Below are positions 47,899 to 60,422 of a stretch of DNA of 64,000 nucleotides, piece after piece. The position numbers and the translations under genes were made by a program. Where the stretch lies: assembly GCA_018127085.1 (NCBI GenBank), contig CM030724.1, positions 186,001 to 250,000 of the forward strand. Direction: 5' to 3'. This DNA comes from Pneumocystis sp. 'macacae' (taxonomy: Eukaryota; Ascomycota; Pneumocystomycetes; Pneumocystales; Pneumocystaceae). The notes under the pieces are model-generated. The model searched no databases and was not told the origin of the DNA. It saw only the letters and a program-made list of their open reading frames with translations. Numbering within the stretch: the first letter of the stretch is position 1; each line of letters starts with the position of its first letter.

Positions 47899-49496
47899 AT
47901 GCTATGTTTTTATCAAATTCGTTTTATTTTATCTGGCTCAAACCGGTTATTCTGGCAAACAACTTCTTTAAGATGCTATGGTACTTCAACATTGAAAAAA
48001 GAAGCAGGGGTTCAGGAAAAAGCATACCCTTATCGTTCCGGAAATATGCTATATAATATTTTGCCTGAAAACTTGCCAGAAAAATGTCGAAAAATGGATG
48101 CTACATCACTAATAACAGGAAAAGTGCCTCCTCGACAGGTTCAGATGTTAGTTCGTGATTTTATCGAAGATTCTCTTTATAATCCATTTTATGGATACTA
48201 TAGCAAACAAGCCTGTATCTTATCAACACCAATGCCATTTGAATTTTCAAAAATGAAAAATAATAATAGTTTTTATAAAGAACTAAGTAGGATCTATGCT
48301 GGGTGTGATAAAGCGACAACACAGGAAGGTATACAATATCCTAAACAGCTATGGCATACACCAACCGAACTGTTTAAAGTATGTATATAATTATTAGTTC
48401 ATTTTTATAACTTATTTAATAGCCATATTATGGAGAAGCTATAGCGCGTTATTTGTTAGCACACTATAAACTATCTTATTATCCATATGATGACTTAAGG
48501 ATATACGAAGTAGGCTCAGGCAATGGAACATTAATGTTCAACATTCTAGATTATCTTCGTAATGTAGATCCTGATGTATACACCCGAACAAAGTATTGCG
48601 CTATAGAAATAAGTCATTCGCTGGCAGCACAACAAGTAAAAACACTCAAAAGTACTAAAAGTTATCATGAACATCAAGAAAAGATTGAAATAGTCAATAA
48701 AAACATATTTGATTGGAACACATTAGATCCGAATCCTTGCTTTTTTATATTATTGGAAGTATTAGTAAGTATTGTCTTTCTGTCATATCGTTTAATAAGC
48801 ATAAAAGGATAATTTTCCGCATGACTTAATACGATATAATCCGATAACACAACAACCTTATCAGGCAATTGCTCTAATTGATGAAATTGGCGATATTCAT
48901 GAGTTTTATTCGCCTAATTTAGATCCATTAATTATAAAATATCTTTCAATAAAAAAAAAAATCACTCAAGAATATAACCATAGATATAAAACCTTCTTTT
49001 ATTTTTTAAAACGATTAAAAACACTCCTTCCCTTTTCAGAAAATTTAATTGATCCGGAATTTATACCTACGAAACAACTTATTCTTTTTGATGTTCTTCG
49101 AAATTATTTTCCACAACATAAATTGATCATATCCGACTTTTCTTCTTTACCAGAAGGTATTCAAGGTATCAATGCTCCGTTAGTTCAAACACGGTTATCT
49201 GGCATAACAATTCCATGTTCAACATATTTAGTAAAACAAGGGTAACTTTTGTATAGTCATTAAAATATATTTAATTGTTTAGATATTTCGATATAATGTT
49301 TCCAATAGATTTTCAGAATTTAAAAGATTTGTATAGAAAAGTGTGTTTACAGTCAGGCGAAACCAAACTTATAAAAATTTATACTCATAGGAAATTTCTT
49401 GAACATTGGGGCGATACTAAAATAACAAGAACAATTAGTGGTGAAAACCCAATGTTAGATTGGTTCGAAAATGTAAAATTCTTAATCACACAATAA
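47899..49496 (+). CDS. NDUFAF7/MidA-like mitochondrial protein arginine methyltransferase
   Basis: SAM-dependent methyltransferase family (DUF185); the animal member methylates NDUFS2 during complex I assembly. The start at 47899 gives a basic, hydrophobic MLCFYQIRFILSGSNRLFWQ, a plausible mitochondrial presequence. Core: PPRQVQMLVRDFIEDSLYNP, FYGYYSKQACILS, GEAIARYLLAHYK, then the SAM-binding glycine motif RIYEVGSGNGTLMFNILDYL and KYCAIEISHSLAAQQ. The C-terminal exons include FYSPNLDPLI-like segments, LIDPEFIPTKQLILFDVLR and FPIDFQNLKDLYRK. Four exons with three introns (about 48380, 48765 and 49243). Fungi of this group keep complex I, which supports the role. The last exon ends at 49496. 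Confidence 0.78.
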
Positions 49497-49708
49497 TACC
49501 TTTTTGATTACTCTACCCTATATTTATATCACTTATAATACCTTTAGCGTATAATATCAATATCCGAATTATAAATATAAATCAGTAAATACATAAGAAT
49601 TATAAAACTTTTCATAGGTTTAATCTTTAAACATCAAATATCCCAATATAATGTATTATGAAAATTTCCATCTATTGCCACCTTGAATACATTAGAAAAT
49701 CCATATAT
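49497..49708. other. Convergent 3' intergenic region
   Basis: 212 bases between the methyltransferase (+) and TFIIS (-) stop codons. AT-rich, nothing recognised. Confidence 0.4.
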
Positions 49709-50802
49709 TTATTTGCGAGTATCCTTACAAACTTGACATTCACAAAATGTAGTCATCTAGAAATTTAATTAAAAATATACATAATATAAATGAATATTAT
49801 ACTGGTTCATCTGCACTTCGTGTTTGCATCTGTAAAATATGTAACGTATATTTCAATTAGAATCTTTAAAAATACCTGATAGTATGAAACTTTTCGTTGT
49901 TTACACTAAATAAGTATAAGATTTTATAAAAATAATAAATAATATACTTTTCCACATTGAAATAAGTCAGTTACAGCCTTAATTGGTTTAGCTCCTTGAG
50001 CATTAAAAAGATTCATTTCTTCAATTTTTTTATCTTCTTCCCTTCGTTCTTTTGATGCCATTTCTTGAGGTGTCATAGTACAAAGCCGTGGTACACTAAG
50101 CTCACCACTAATAACATTCTGGCGTAGAGTAGGGTTATTTTTATCTTTTAAATTTAAAAACAACGATCTCATCTTTTGTCTATAAGGTCCATCTGTTTTA
50201 TGTGAACATGAATTAAAAACATATTCATCAATGGCTTTTGCTTTTGAAAGAATAGCTGTATTTGATTCTTTAGAGTCATATACTAATACATTATAAATAA
50301 GATGAACGCAGTTGTCCCTAACTTTATCTCCAGTAATATTCTTTTGAATGCAATATGTCGTCGAATCCCTTGTTTTTTGTGAAGTATCTGCTACTGATAA
50401 TTCAGGTGCTATAGTTAACATATCTGCTTTATTCTCCATAGAAGATGCCTTCTTCTCGTTCTTCATTGCATTCATATCTTCTTTCCATTTCTTAACAATT
50501 TCTTTAGCCAGATCTGCTATATATTTTTCTGAGTAATTTCTTAGTTTTCCAACTGTAATTCCTAGCTTAGTATCCTGGAGATTTTCTTAAAAAATAAAGA
50601 AAAAAAATATTTAAGATAATATACAATAAGAAGAGACTCTGAAACAATAACTTCCTTCTTTAAAAGATTCAATATATCTATAATAACCTATTAATTACAT
50701 CAATTTTTTATCAAATTAAAAAAATCAGAAAACCATCTGATTTCGATCTTGAAAAGCTTTTTGAAGAACTTTATGAACTTTACGTACTTCCACAATATCC
50801 AT
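49709..50802 (-). CDS. Transcription elongation factor TFIIS
   Basis: Rescues backtracked Pol II by stimulating RNA cleavage. The start ATG (50800-50802) gives MDIVEVRKVHKVLQKAFQDR. The LW/TFIIN helical domain follows over two small exons (DILNLLKKEVIVSESLL, TKLGITVGKLRNYSEKYIAD). The central domain contains RDNCVHLIYNVLVYDSK, PYRQKMRSLFLNLKDKNNPT, LRQNVISGELSVPRLCTMTP and MASKERREEDKKIEEM. The zinc ribbon is assembled from four pieces: DLFQCGK, CKQRKVSYYQ, MQTRSADEP and MTTFCECQVCKDTRK. The catalytic Asp-Glu sits in the 27-nt exon encoding MQTRSADEP. The four Cys ligands are present (C..C, C..C). About 290 residues, as in yeasts. It is in tandem with the capping-protein gene. Confidence 0.92.
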
Positions 50803-50958
50803 CTTATATTCCTTGTTGAATTATAAAAGCTTTTTTAGAACTTCAAGGGAATCTTTGAAATCTCATCAATTGTATATCGCCTGAGACATTTTAAAAATTA
50901 ACAGTGGATTAATAAAAAAAAGAAAAAGACAAAAATATAAATAAATAAAATACATAAA

Positions 50959-51954
50959 CTATTTTCTACTTGATAATTTCTCAACAACTTCTTTCTGAAG
51001 CCGAGTACCTTCTTTCTGTTGAGATAGTTTAGGAATTGAATGCAATTCATTACAAATATCTTTTGTTTTACCAAAATAAACTTCCTGTAATATGTTTCTC
51101 ATCTTAATTTCCATATCCTCAACAAGGCGACCGACATGTGCAATATGAGAATTCGAATTATCAACAGGAAGTTCCTGTTCAATCTAATTTTTAAATATAT
51201 ATATACATATATATATATATTACCTGTCGTGTAATATTACCACTTAAATTCATTTGACCCAATAAATCACTCTGTGTCATCATATGGAGTATAATAGTAC
51301 TCGTAAGTCTGTAACGTACTGTCCGAGAAGTATCAGGTACTTCAAAAACATGTATAGAATCCCAATAACCAGCATTTTTCAAAGATTCTAGTCATAAAAG
51401 TATAAATACATAATAAAAACAGAAATAATAGTTAAACAACAAAAATTTACCTTTTTTAATTAATACTACACCAGCAAACCCATTATCAAGATCCCATAGA
51501 TACACACTCGAAATTCCTCCTTCATAATATCTTTTATTCATTAAATTATATTCTTATCGTTTTTTCAAAAGAAAACATACAATGTTCGATATACATCAAA
51601 TGCTTCATTAAATGCAATTTCTAATTTACGCGTTTTCTCATTTGGTACAATCCCATCTGCTAATACTGGAGTATATTCATTACTCCAAGGTGAACGATAA
51701 GAATCTCCATCTCGATTATAGTCACATGCTAAATAAAGTTTTGACGTCTTCGGACATTTTTTTATTTGTAAAGGTTGGTCAACTGATGCCAAAAGATCTT
51801 CTGTCAAATCAGGTGCTGTTTCAAGAACTGCCGTTATATTTTTTGTTATATCTTGAGATGGAAGACGTCTAAACAAGTCCAGTGCTGCATCTAATTGTTG
51901 GGTCTTTAAATATTACAAATTAACTTCAAATGCTTATTTTTTTAAATTTACCAT
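50959..51954 (-). CDS. F-actin capping protein subunit beta
   Basis: Binds barbed ends of actin filaments as a heterodimer with the alpha subunit. The first coding exon is just the ATG (51952-51954), then an intron 51904-51951; exon 2 starts [20 protein letters not shown]. Conserved parts: [80 protein letters not shown] and WDSIHVFEV...YRLTSTIIL. The C-terminus is [18 protein letters not shown]...[13 protein letters not shown], including the amphipathic tentacle. About 270 residues, usual length. Four or five introns. Nothing missing. Confidence 0.94.
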
Positions 51955-52140
51955 GTTAAATATTTTATTTAAAAGTTCAATAATTTCGATGAACTGAAAA
52001 AAAATTATAGAAATAAGCATACTTTAACAAAACATTATACAGGAATTTAAAACAAGCAGCAGCGAATACATTGCATTGAAAACGAATTATTATAAACGAG
52101 TTTCCCATATACTATATAGGAATAGAAAACATTTTGATTT
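51955..52140. promoter_or_regulatory. Short intergenic between Cft1 stop and capping-protein start
   Basis: 186 bases holding the Cft1 3' UTR and the promoter and leader of the capping-protein gene; AT-rich without recognised motifs. Confidence 0.3.
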
Positions 52141-55100
52141 TTATAAATAAGCAAATGAACGATCAATTTTAAGGAGATCATAAATAATTGTTTGAACAGG
52201 CATGCCCGATTTGCGAGCCATCTCTTTTTGTTTATCTTTTTCAAGATTGTTATATTGATAAAGCAGTTTCCCATCTAATATCCCACGAGCAGGATTCGAT
52301 GTTTTACTAGTATATGTAGAAGTTCTAAAACCAAAATAAATAAAATTTCCAAATATATACAATAAAATTACCTATATGAAATAGGATTTAGACCAGCTAC
52401 TTTATCCTCAGTATTAATAAGTTGGCCTTGAATAAAATAAAGTCGTCTATATGTTTTTTCCGGAAGTGAAATCAATACACCCATAGATCCATCTTGAGAA
52501 GCACACAAACATAAAGAATCCTGATTTGCAGAAGTCCTAATTTCTTCTTTACTAACTATATTTTTTGAGAATGTTTGCTTAGGAAGCATCAATATAGATT
52601 TTATATGAGAACCTACATGAAAATCCCCACGTTTAAGTAATTTTTGACCAGAAAATGATTGAGGATCTAATGCTATCAGAATCAATAAAAAACAAGGGAA
52701 TAAAAGACTCTCAGGATCATAATTAAAGACATGAATATTTCCATCATCGTCACCAATGACAAAATATAAATGTTCATCATCCACCAGAAAATCAGCTGAT
52801 GAAACAGATAAAGAGCTATGATCTTTCCCAAAAAGAGTCATTTTATAAGGTTCTTCCTAATTTACTATTGAGTATAATTACCAAAATATTTTGTATACTA
52901 ACAGAAAACCCTACAAAACATATACTTTTCATAATATCTCCAAATAAAAGCATATTCCGTATGTTTTTGGCTACAGAAACATACATATTCAAGTCAATAA
53001 ACGCAGTCCCAACTAATCTATCATCATTTTCCAAGCTTCGAACAATAATCTAATTGTGTTAAAAATAGATATTACATAATAAATATATATAATATTAAAC
53101 CTTTTGCCTTTGAGCACTTAAAAGATACCCATTTATATCACATAACGTAGAAACAACACCTTTAACTTCTTCACGACAAACCAATTTCAACTTTTTGTTT
53201 GTTTCAGGTCTATTTGGTTCGGGTATTACATCAACTATTTCAAAAAGATATGTTGCACCACGCATAGCTAAATCTTCCCCACGAAATATACCAGTACCAA
53301 CTGCAATAAATTCCTTACGGGTTTTAGTGTATTCAGAAACCTCAAGATTAACTGATTTAACAGTAATAGCTGCTTCATTTTTAGCAAAGGAATACCTTTA
53401 CGAAGAATAAAAATTAAATCAAATATTATATAAAAATACCTATCAATTACTTCCCATGTTTTAGGAGACAATAATTCCAAAAAACCATGAGGAAACTTAG
53501 GAGAAATCCTAGAATTATCTAAAAAAGAGATGTTGATATCAATATATCTATTAAAAATAACTAACCTTCATGATCAAATACGGCCACATTATCTTCATCT
53601 AAAATTTCATAATCTTCCAACTCTGAAGTAGAAATAGCATAAACATGTTTCGAAACATGATATGCAATAGAAGTAACTGTTCTTCCAATAGTCACATTTT
53701 TTATAGCCATAGATCCATCATAAATAAAATCATCATTTAATTTTCCAATGTTTATAATGTCCTGAATAATTAAAAAAAATAGTACGAAAAAAAACAATAC
53801 CTCAGAATCACTATAAATGAATCCATTCTCATAATTTAAGGCATTAAAAGAAGAAAATTTTACTATTTTATTTTTTATATTCACTGAAAATATACGTGGT
53901 AATGAATACTGTGTCTTAATAATGAAATACGATAATTCGCCTGTGATGAAAACGCATCTAATACCATTTTTACCAGAAAAAGGTATCATGGATTTTTGAG
54001 GTAATGAATAAACATCATTTTTAACATTATCTGATTCACTAGACTGTATATTATGATTTTCATAATCACAGAATGCAGATATATTTGTTGTAAGTCTAAA
54101 TATTTCAATTTTTAAAAAACGCAAAGGGAATGAAGTCGACTCATCTTCTGTATACAAAAAACCTTTATAAATAATTATATCTCCCCATTCAGTACGAGCC
54201 TAAAAAAGTAAGATAAAAATAAACTTAATATAAAACAAAAAACAACCAATATATAAGGCTCATCCATTTTGCTGTCTAAATTTGTAACTAATATTTCTTG
54301 AACTCTATTTTCATAAAATTCATATGTATTTTCATCATTAAAATTATTTTGAATGATTTTAGGTAATAAAGAAAAATTGGATTTAAAAATGCAATCCATA
54401 GACGGAAGAGAAAAAATCTATAGCAATCAATTCATTATTATAATTGATATTAACTAACAAATACCTTGAGCTCATTATTTTCAAATAAAATAAAACAAAA
54501 AAAAATAGATAAAGAATCTAAAAACTTTGATACAAACACATCATCAGAATTATTAATAAGAATTTCTTGAAATTTCGAATTAGTATTTCCACCATATTCT
54601 TTCTTTTTAGGAAATATATATTTAATATGATTAGATAAATTATTTGTAAAATAATTTAAAAAATTTTGATTTATAATTCCTTGAGGAGAAAAAAAACAGG
54701 CAGAAACTATTTTTTCCTTCTATATAGGATTAAAGAAAATAAATATACGCAAATATATTACCTTTAATACAGTAGGAAGAAAAAGTTGAACAAGTTCCTG
54801 AGATTCTGGCTCAGCAAAAAATATAAAAAACATATTGTTTTTAAGTTTTAAAAGAATATAAGGATCCATTATGCATGCATAAACAATTATTTCATTCAAG
54901 GGACCTTGGTCATCAGATAATGAAATATATTGCGTTAAAAATATATCTAAATAAAAATAAACATATATTTTTCTAATTCAAATCATACTAGCATTATAAA
55001 CCCTAATACTATCGCACGATATTTGTACAATTTTTGTATGGTTAAAAATAGTACCTGCTTCTATTGTGTTACCACGAGTATCAAATTCAGTATTTTGTAT

Positions 55101-57121
55101 TTCATCAAAGCTTTCACCGACGGTGAATATCTATAATAAAATTAATATCATGTTTCCGTTTTATCCCGAAAACATACCATGCTTTCTTTTAATTTTGAAA
55201 CAAAAAAATAATTATCTAAACTATTTCTTAAAATAGAGGAGTCATCTCCAAAACCCTGTATATCAAAATTTTTAAGGGAAATAGTCCATAATCCATAACA
55301 GCCAGGAAGTCCAAAACCACCAATAACGTCAGGTTGTATACTTTTCTATATAGAATTAGATATATGCATTATTATAGCATCAGTCTCAACCTTAAATATA
55401 CTAATAGAACCAGTCTTATTTTTTCCAGTAGCAACTACTAAGTCAAGAACATCATGCTGATCCTTTTAAAATCAATGTTCTAATATATATAGTTTTAAGT
55501 GAATTTTAATTACCATATAAGATACAAAAGATCTCCCGATAGCCATATCAATAATAGGCCCACAACTGTATAAAGTGTCGAATAAACGGAACTGTATATC
55601 TCCAAAAACTTCATTTTTTTGTAAAATATTACTAGTATCAACAATATCAAAATCCTCCCCATATAAATCATTTAAAACTTCTCTATCTTCATCGAATATT
55701 ACTCGAGGCTCTGATAATAATTGCTCTGCAATTTCACTTTGTCTTTTCCATCCCAATAATACACTATTAGAAAATTTACTTCCTATAAACAATTGCTCAT
55801 TGTTTAATAGAACCATACAACTTGCTTCTGATTTCAAAAATTCATTTTTAACGCTCTGATCCAATATTTTTACTGAAAGAGAAGTAACAACTCTCCCATC
55901 TAACTTAAACCCAACTTGGACAAACCGCCCATCCTCAATAACTAATAAAACAGTACCAGGTTGGTCATTTAATAACTCTAAATATACCCCTACCGCTCCA
56001 TTAAGTCTTAAATCAAGATCATAATCTTCAACAAAATCTAAATGTGTACATTTCCTAGCAAATGAGTTTACTGAAACAGCTTTAACTCGTGCTGCTTGGT
56101 CAACATAAACTAGTTCGTTATTTCCAATAAGAAGAGTACCTCCGATAGGATTCGGAAGAGGTAATACACTGAATAAATCATAGGGAAGTTTATCAACAGT
56201 ATAAATAGCGGTTGAGGCCTTTTGTTGAAGATCTAACGTAATTGCTGTAAAATTCATCGTATCTTGACGATATGGAAGAAGTCCTGTTGATGTCTGAAAC
56301 GCAGAATAAAGAATAGCAAGTGTAGGTTCCCGGTAATCGTAGAGATAACCACAATCAATAATATGTGAAATCCCCTCATGCATTTGTTTAGAAGAAATAA
56401 CGGACGATGAATAGTATGGTGATTGAGAAGATAATTCCGTATCTTGAACATTCGTCATTACATCATCATCTAAAGAAAGAATATCTTTTTGTCTAAAAGG
56501 AATAATTGCAAACATATCTCCATAAAACCTAAGCGTTACACATCTATAGGACGGATCCATAACCAGTTGTGTGCTAAATTCAAGTGACAAAGACGAACGA
56601 TATTCTTCTTTTTCATAAAAATGAATACTTACTGTTGAAATACAAAAATTGGCCTTATCCCATTCTAAAAGAGACACTTTTGCCTCTCTAAAAGATATCA
56701 AAATACATTCTCTCCCTGTCATTTCATAATCTTTTGTACGAACTTTGCTCATAGACGTAATCTCCCCATATAACTCCGTTTCATATATAAGAACCAATGA
56801 TGTAACCATTTCTAATCGAGATGGCTCTAACTTTACATTTGAATCAAGAAAACTCTATAAACTATCAGAATAACTTTTTCCCCATATTTCCTCTTTTTTC
56901 TCTAATCTTCACACCTCATGCCATCCCCCAAGATATGTCTCTGTTCCTTCCTCTAATTTATCGCGATATATTGTCGATTCTTTTTGTTCCTTTAAAAGAC
57001 AATAGATTTGTAACCTATTCGATCGCCCAACTATCAAATTTTCTTCATTTGATGTAAACCGTGCAGCCAAAGCATATTCCACTGCTGTCGGTTCAGTAAG
57101 TGGTGCAAAAATCATCGACAT
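52141..57121 (-). CDS. CFT1: Cleavage and polyadenylation factor subunit Cft1/CPSF160
   Basis: Large WD40/beta-propeller scaffold of the mRNA 3'-end machinery, organising CPSF with Wdr33 and CPSF30. The start at 57121 gives MSMIFAPLTEPTAVEYALAA, followed by NEENLIVGRSNRLQIYCLLK. Successive exons read SLVLIYETELYGEITSMSKV, ECILISFREAKVSLLEWDKA, RCVTLRFYGDMFAIIPFRQK, PIGGTLLIGNNELVYVDQAA and, at the end, FLVDDEHLYFVIGDDDGNIH, VGSHIKSILMLP, CASQDGSMGVLISLPEKTYR and ARGILDGKLLYQYNNLEKDK, ending IDRSFAYL at 52141. These are CPSF-A-type propeller blocks in the order of Cft1. About 12-15 introns. The 54400-55470 middle part is poorly conserved and its exon edges are uncertain. No breaks needed. Confidence 0.88.
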
Positions 57122-57418
57122 ATTTCACGTTAATCGAAATAAAGCGTATTTATTCCGATTCTCTACGAAACTTTCACGAAACCCTGTCAAACCCTTATTT
57201 TTGCGTTTACTCTGCGATAAACAGAGTTTACACCCTATAGAGAACATCGAAATACAAGAAATACCATATTAAAAAAATCAAAAAAAAAAAAACAGGAATC
57301 TCTTTCAAGATGCTGCATTTGCTCAGACCCTATGCAATGTAAATACTATATTAATACATTCAGAACAGAAAAACATATCACTCAATAACACTTTTTTATG
57401 TATACAACCATTGTTTAT
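57122..57418. promoter_or_regulatory. Intergenic between Pop8-like 3' end and Cft1 start
   Basis: 297 bases. Contains AAACCCT and ACCCTAT-like words at about 57179-57237 near the Cft1 start. These partly resemble the telo-box of the GC island but are single and imperfect. Otherwise AT-rich. Confidence 0.3.
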
Positions 57419-57922
57419 TTACTGTTTATCCACTTTTACATCGTGTTGCTGCTCTAAATCGCGGCTACGATGAAGAAGACCCATAAGATAATCAGAGACA
57501 CCAAGCACACGGAGCCCTTTCTGTACACTATCTAAAACTGAGACTGAATCAAGTGCAGGTGCTTCTATTTCTGTTGTTGCTACAAGGGCTGCCCAAAAAC
57601 GTGGCCCGTCTCTAAAACATAAGTTATATCCGGAAATATATTATTTTTATAAAAGCAAACCTTCCAGGAACACGAACATATGCATGGCCACTAGATGTTA
57701 TATGTAGAATTTCAGTCAGAATAGCAGTTCCTGAGAGACCTAATACTTGTTGAAGTGCATGTGTGATACGTTGCTGCCATTCTCGTGCATCGGGGACCTT
57801 TGAGTGAGATTTATACCTATAAGAGAGTTAAAAGCAATATATTGCATGTAAACACACCATTCTAGATGAAAATACGTGAATTCTGGAGTATTTATAGTTT
57901 CTCGCAGCACGTGTGTGCTCAT
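57419..57922 (-). CDS. RNase P/MRP subunit Pop8-like protein
   Basis: Small protein of the Pop8 family, part of the RNase P and MRP ribonucleoproteins that process tRNA and rRNA. The start at 57922 gives MSTHVLRETINTPEFTYFHL, then an intron (acceptor near 57819) and YKSHSKVPDAREWQQRITHA, LQQVLGLSGTAILTEILHIT and SSGHAYVRVPGRDGPRFWAA. This agrees with the Pop8 pattern as I remember it: a Tyr-Leu-His-Leu strand, a helix with LTxALxxxLGLxGTA, and a VRVPxxD-FWAAL end. It ends DLEQQHDVKVDKQ. Two introns. The family is short and weakly conserved, hence moderate confidence. In-frame sequence upstream of 57922 is open but starts without a clear ATG. Confidence 0.6.
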
Positions 57923-58073
57923 TTGTAGAATTTGTGAAACGTTTTGTAATACGGTTTCGATAACTCGTTTTTGATAAGTAGGTAACGCGTTTAGTCGCGC
58001 GTAAAATATTTGACGCGTGTGACGAAGGTTAACGGCGATGACAATAGCAACGATATCGATTAGCTAGAGTAGA
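57923..58073. promoter_or_regulatory. Divergent promoter with two ACGCGT sites
   Basis: ACGCGT at 57985-57990 and 58013-58018, separated by 22 bases, with TCGCGCG between them at about 57995. This 151-base gap serves the Pop8-like (-) and LMBR1-type (+) genes. A paired MluI box is the classical MBF arrangement. Target genes are not typical G1/S genes, so the role is uncertain. Confidence 0.4.
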
Positions 58074-60102
58074 ATGAAACTAGTTGTAGAGGGTCCAGAA
58101 CTAGGTATTTTTGCAGCAATATTTTTGGTAAGAAGAGAAAAAAGGTTTTTTTTATATTTTTCAAGCTAAAATGGTTTTTCAGGTGTTTTTTTTGTTTTCA
58201 TTTTGGTTTATTTATAATTATCAACGTAAATATGAAAAAAGCCTTCTTGTGACAGTGGTAACAGGATTATCTATGATGAATACGCTTGTTACAATATGTT
58301 TGTATCCAATGGATCTTACACTTGTTTCTTCTCATACATTTTTTCCACGATTTTTTTGGATAACGATACCATTGATAGATCTTACAGTAAATCGATTAAA
58401 AATCTGTAAGATATAAGTGGTGTATTGTTTATCTTATATTTATATTTTTATAGTATATTATCGTATATTTTTTAATGCTTGGATTTTATGTATTTTTGAC
58501 TGATCTAGTCTTTTATGGACTACACTTAATTGATTTGTTTTTTGTTCTTCCATTTACATATTATTTTTATAGCAAATGGGATGAAAATTCAACAACTAGA
58601 ACAAGGCTTTTTGGAGCCTTTAAGCGTTCTCTTTATTTTGTGTTTTTATTTTTAATATTATTTTCCATTGGTTTTTTTATTACAACTACACAAATAAAAA
58701 GTCTTAGTTCAGGGATAGACCAATTTCGAAAAATACTAACTACAGAGTGTAAATATATTTTTTTTGATATATATTTCTAATTATTTCCAGATATAAAAAA
58801 AATCATGTTTTTTATTGTAGGTGTTCTTTTATTGTTCAGTATGGTCTTTTTTTGTACATATACAGCATTTGGTTTCTCATTATTGCCTTTGTGGATTATA
58901 AAAACGAGTCCAAAAAATATTCCAACATTGGCATCAGACCTAAAACATGCTCTTATTCTTAATCGTGAAAAACAAAGAACGATTGAGGTTCGTTGTATGG
59001 GGTTTCATGCTCAAATGAGTACAAAAGACCGTAGAGTCCTTCAATCTCTTCAAAGAGAAGAAAAGACTCTTGTACGTCGTGTTAGACTTGCAAAAGAAGG
59101 CAAAAAAAAATGGATACAATCTATTTACCCTATTTTGCATGTGTTTCAATTAGTTATGGGTAATTTTCTTTTTCTTATATCTTTAGTAATTGTTTTTTCC
59201 ATGATAATAACATTGTCTATTTTTTTATATATAATATTATTACTTATTTTTTGTAGGGTTGGCAAATTAAGAAGTACATATAACGGGACTTTTTACAATT
59301 ATATCGGCAAAACACGGATCTTTGTTTGGGTAGATTTTTTATCTAACATTTTTTCTAAGGAAAATATTAAATATTTTTATTTTTTTTGCTAATTGATTTA
59401 AGATATTTCCTATTAATCTTATTATAGCTACTTTTCTTATATTTTATCTTTATGCAGCCTCTGTAATGGGAATTTTTAATATGAGGAAAACTATAAATAT
59501 TGAGTATATTCTATTTAACTATATTTTTAAGTTTAATAAAATTTTAGTTTTCTTAAATTTAATTCATATAATAGGAGAAACACTTTATCTCATGCACTTT
59601 TAATTTCTACAGCTATTTTGATATTAATTACATTTTCATTTAATTACACGCTTAGCGAGGTATTTGAGAAAATAGTCTATAATTTTATTTATCTTTTTAG
59701 ATAATTATTCCGAGATATAGCCAATTTGGCAGCCAAACTTATTGTAATTATACTGTATGTCCTGAAATATATTCGATAAGTATATAATGAGGAATTTAGG
59801 TTTCTAATTCTCAAAATATTTATGATTGTATTAATCATCCGGAATACATTTTTCGATGTTCTGAAACAAAAAATCATTTTACTACTAAATTCTGTAGATT
59901 ATCTATTTTAAGCACAATAATTAAAGATATAACGAGCAATTATAAGTTTTTCGAAACATGGTACTATTATTCTCATTTTTTATTTTTGGTTATTTTTTTT
60001 TTTTCTTTTATATTTTTAAGTTTCTATAAAAAATCAGAAAGTATCTTTGGAGAAATTGAGCCAGAAAGAGAATGCCTTTTATCTGTATTTTATCACTGTT
60101 AA
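58074..60102 (+). CDS. LMBR1-domain multi-pass membrane protein (LMBRD1-like)
   Basis: Polytopic membrane protein of the LMBR1 family; the animal LMBRD1 is linked to lysosomal cobalamin export. Starts MKLVVEGPELGIFAAIFL at 58074. Membrane segments include FLFSFWFIYNYQRKYEKSL, VTGLSMMNTLVTICLYPMDL, DLVFYGLHLIDLFFVLPFTY, SLYFVFLFLILFSIGFFITT and VLLLFSMVFFCTYTAFGFSL. Between helices lies the conserved cytosolic segment LPLWIIKTSPKNIPTL and KKWIQSIYPI. The tail ends GEIEPERECLLSVFYHC. Five or six introns; exon edges after 59250 are tentative because coding signal is diluted by AT-rich sequence. Family membership is well supported by topology and the IK.SPKNIP-type loop, but substrate specificity cannot be inferred. 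Confidence 0.75.
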
Positions 60103-60422
60103 AAACTTTGTAACTGATTATTTTTTAGCAATGAATAATGTAATTTAAGAATTTTTTATATATTTCGAAATGGTATATTATCAACTCTTAAATATCCTTT
60201 TTTCATTTATATTTCTATATATAGTGTCAATTTCTATACAAACATTTGTAAAATATTTTCATTCACACCTATTAACTTTCAAAATGTTTTTAACGTATTG
60301 ATCGTGTTAAATTTTTTGTAGAACGTTACTAATATTTTAAAGAACTAATAAAATAACTTTAATGTCTTTTTTATTGAGTGAACGGTCTTTATTTAAAACA
60401 TATAAAAGCTTTTTGTATACTA
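60103..60422. other. Intergenic, AT-rich
   Basis: 320 bases between two + strand genes; no coding or RNA feature recognised. Confidence 0.35.
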
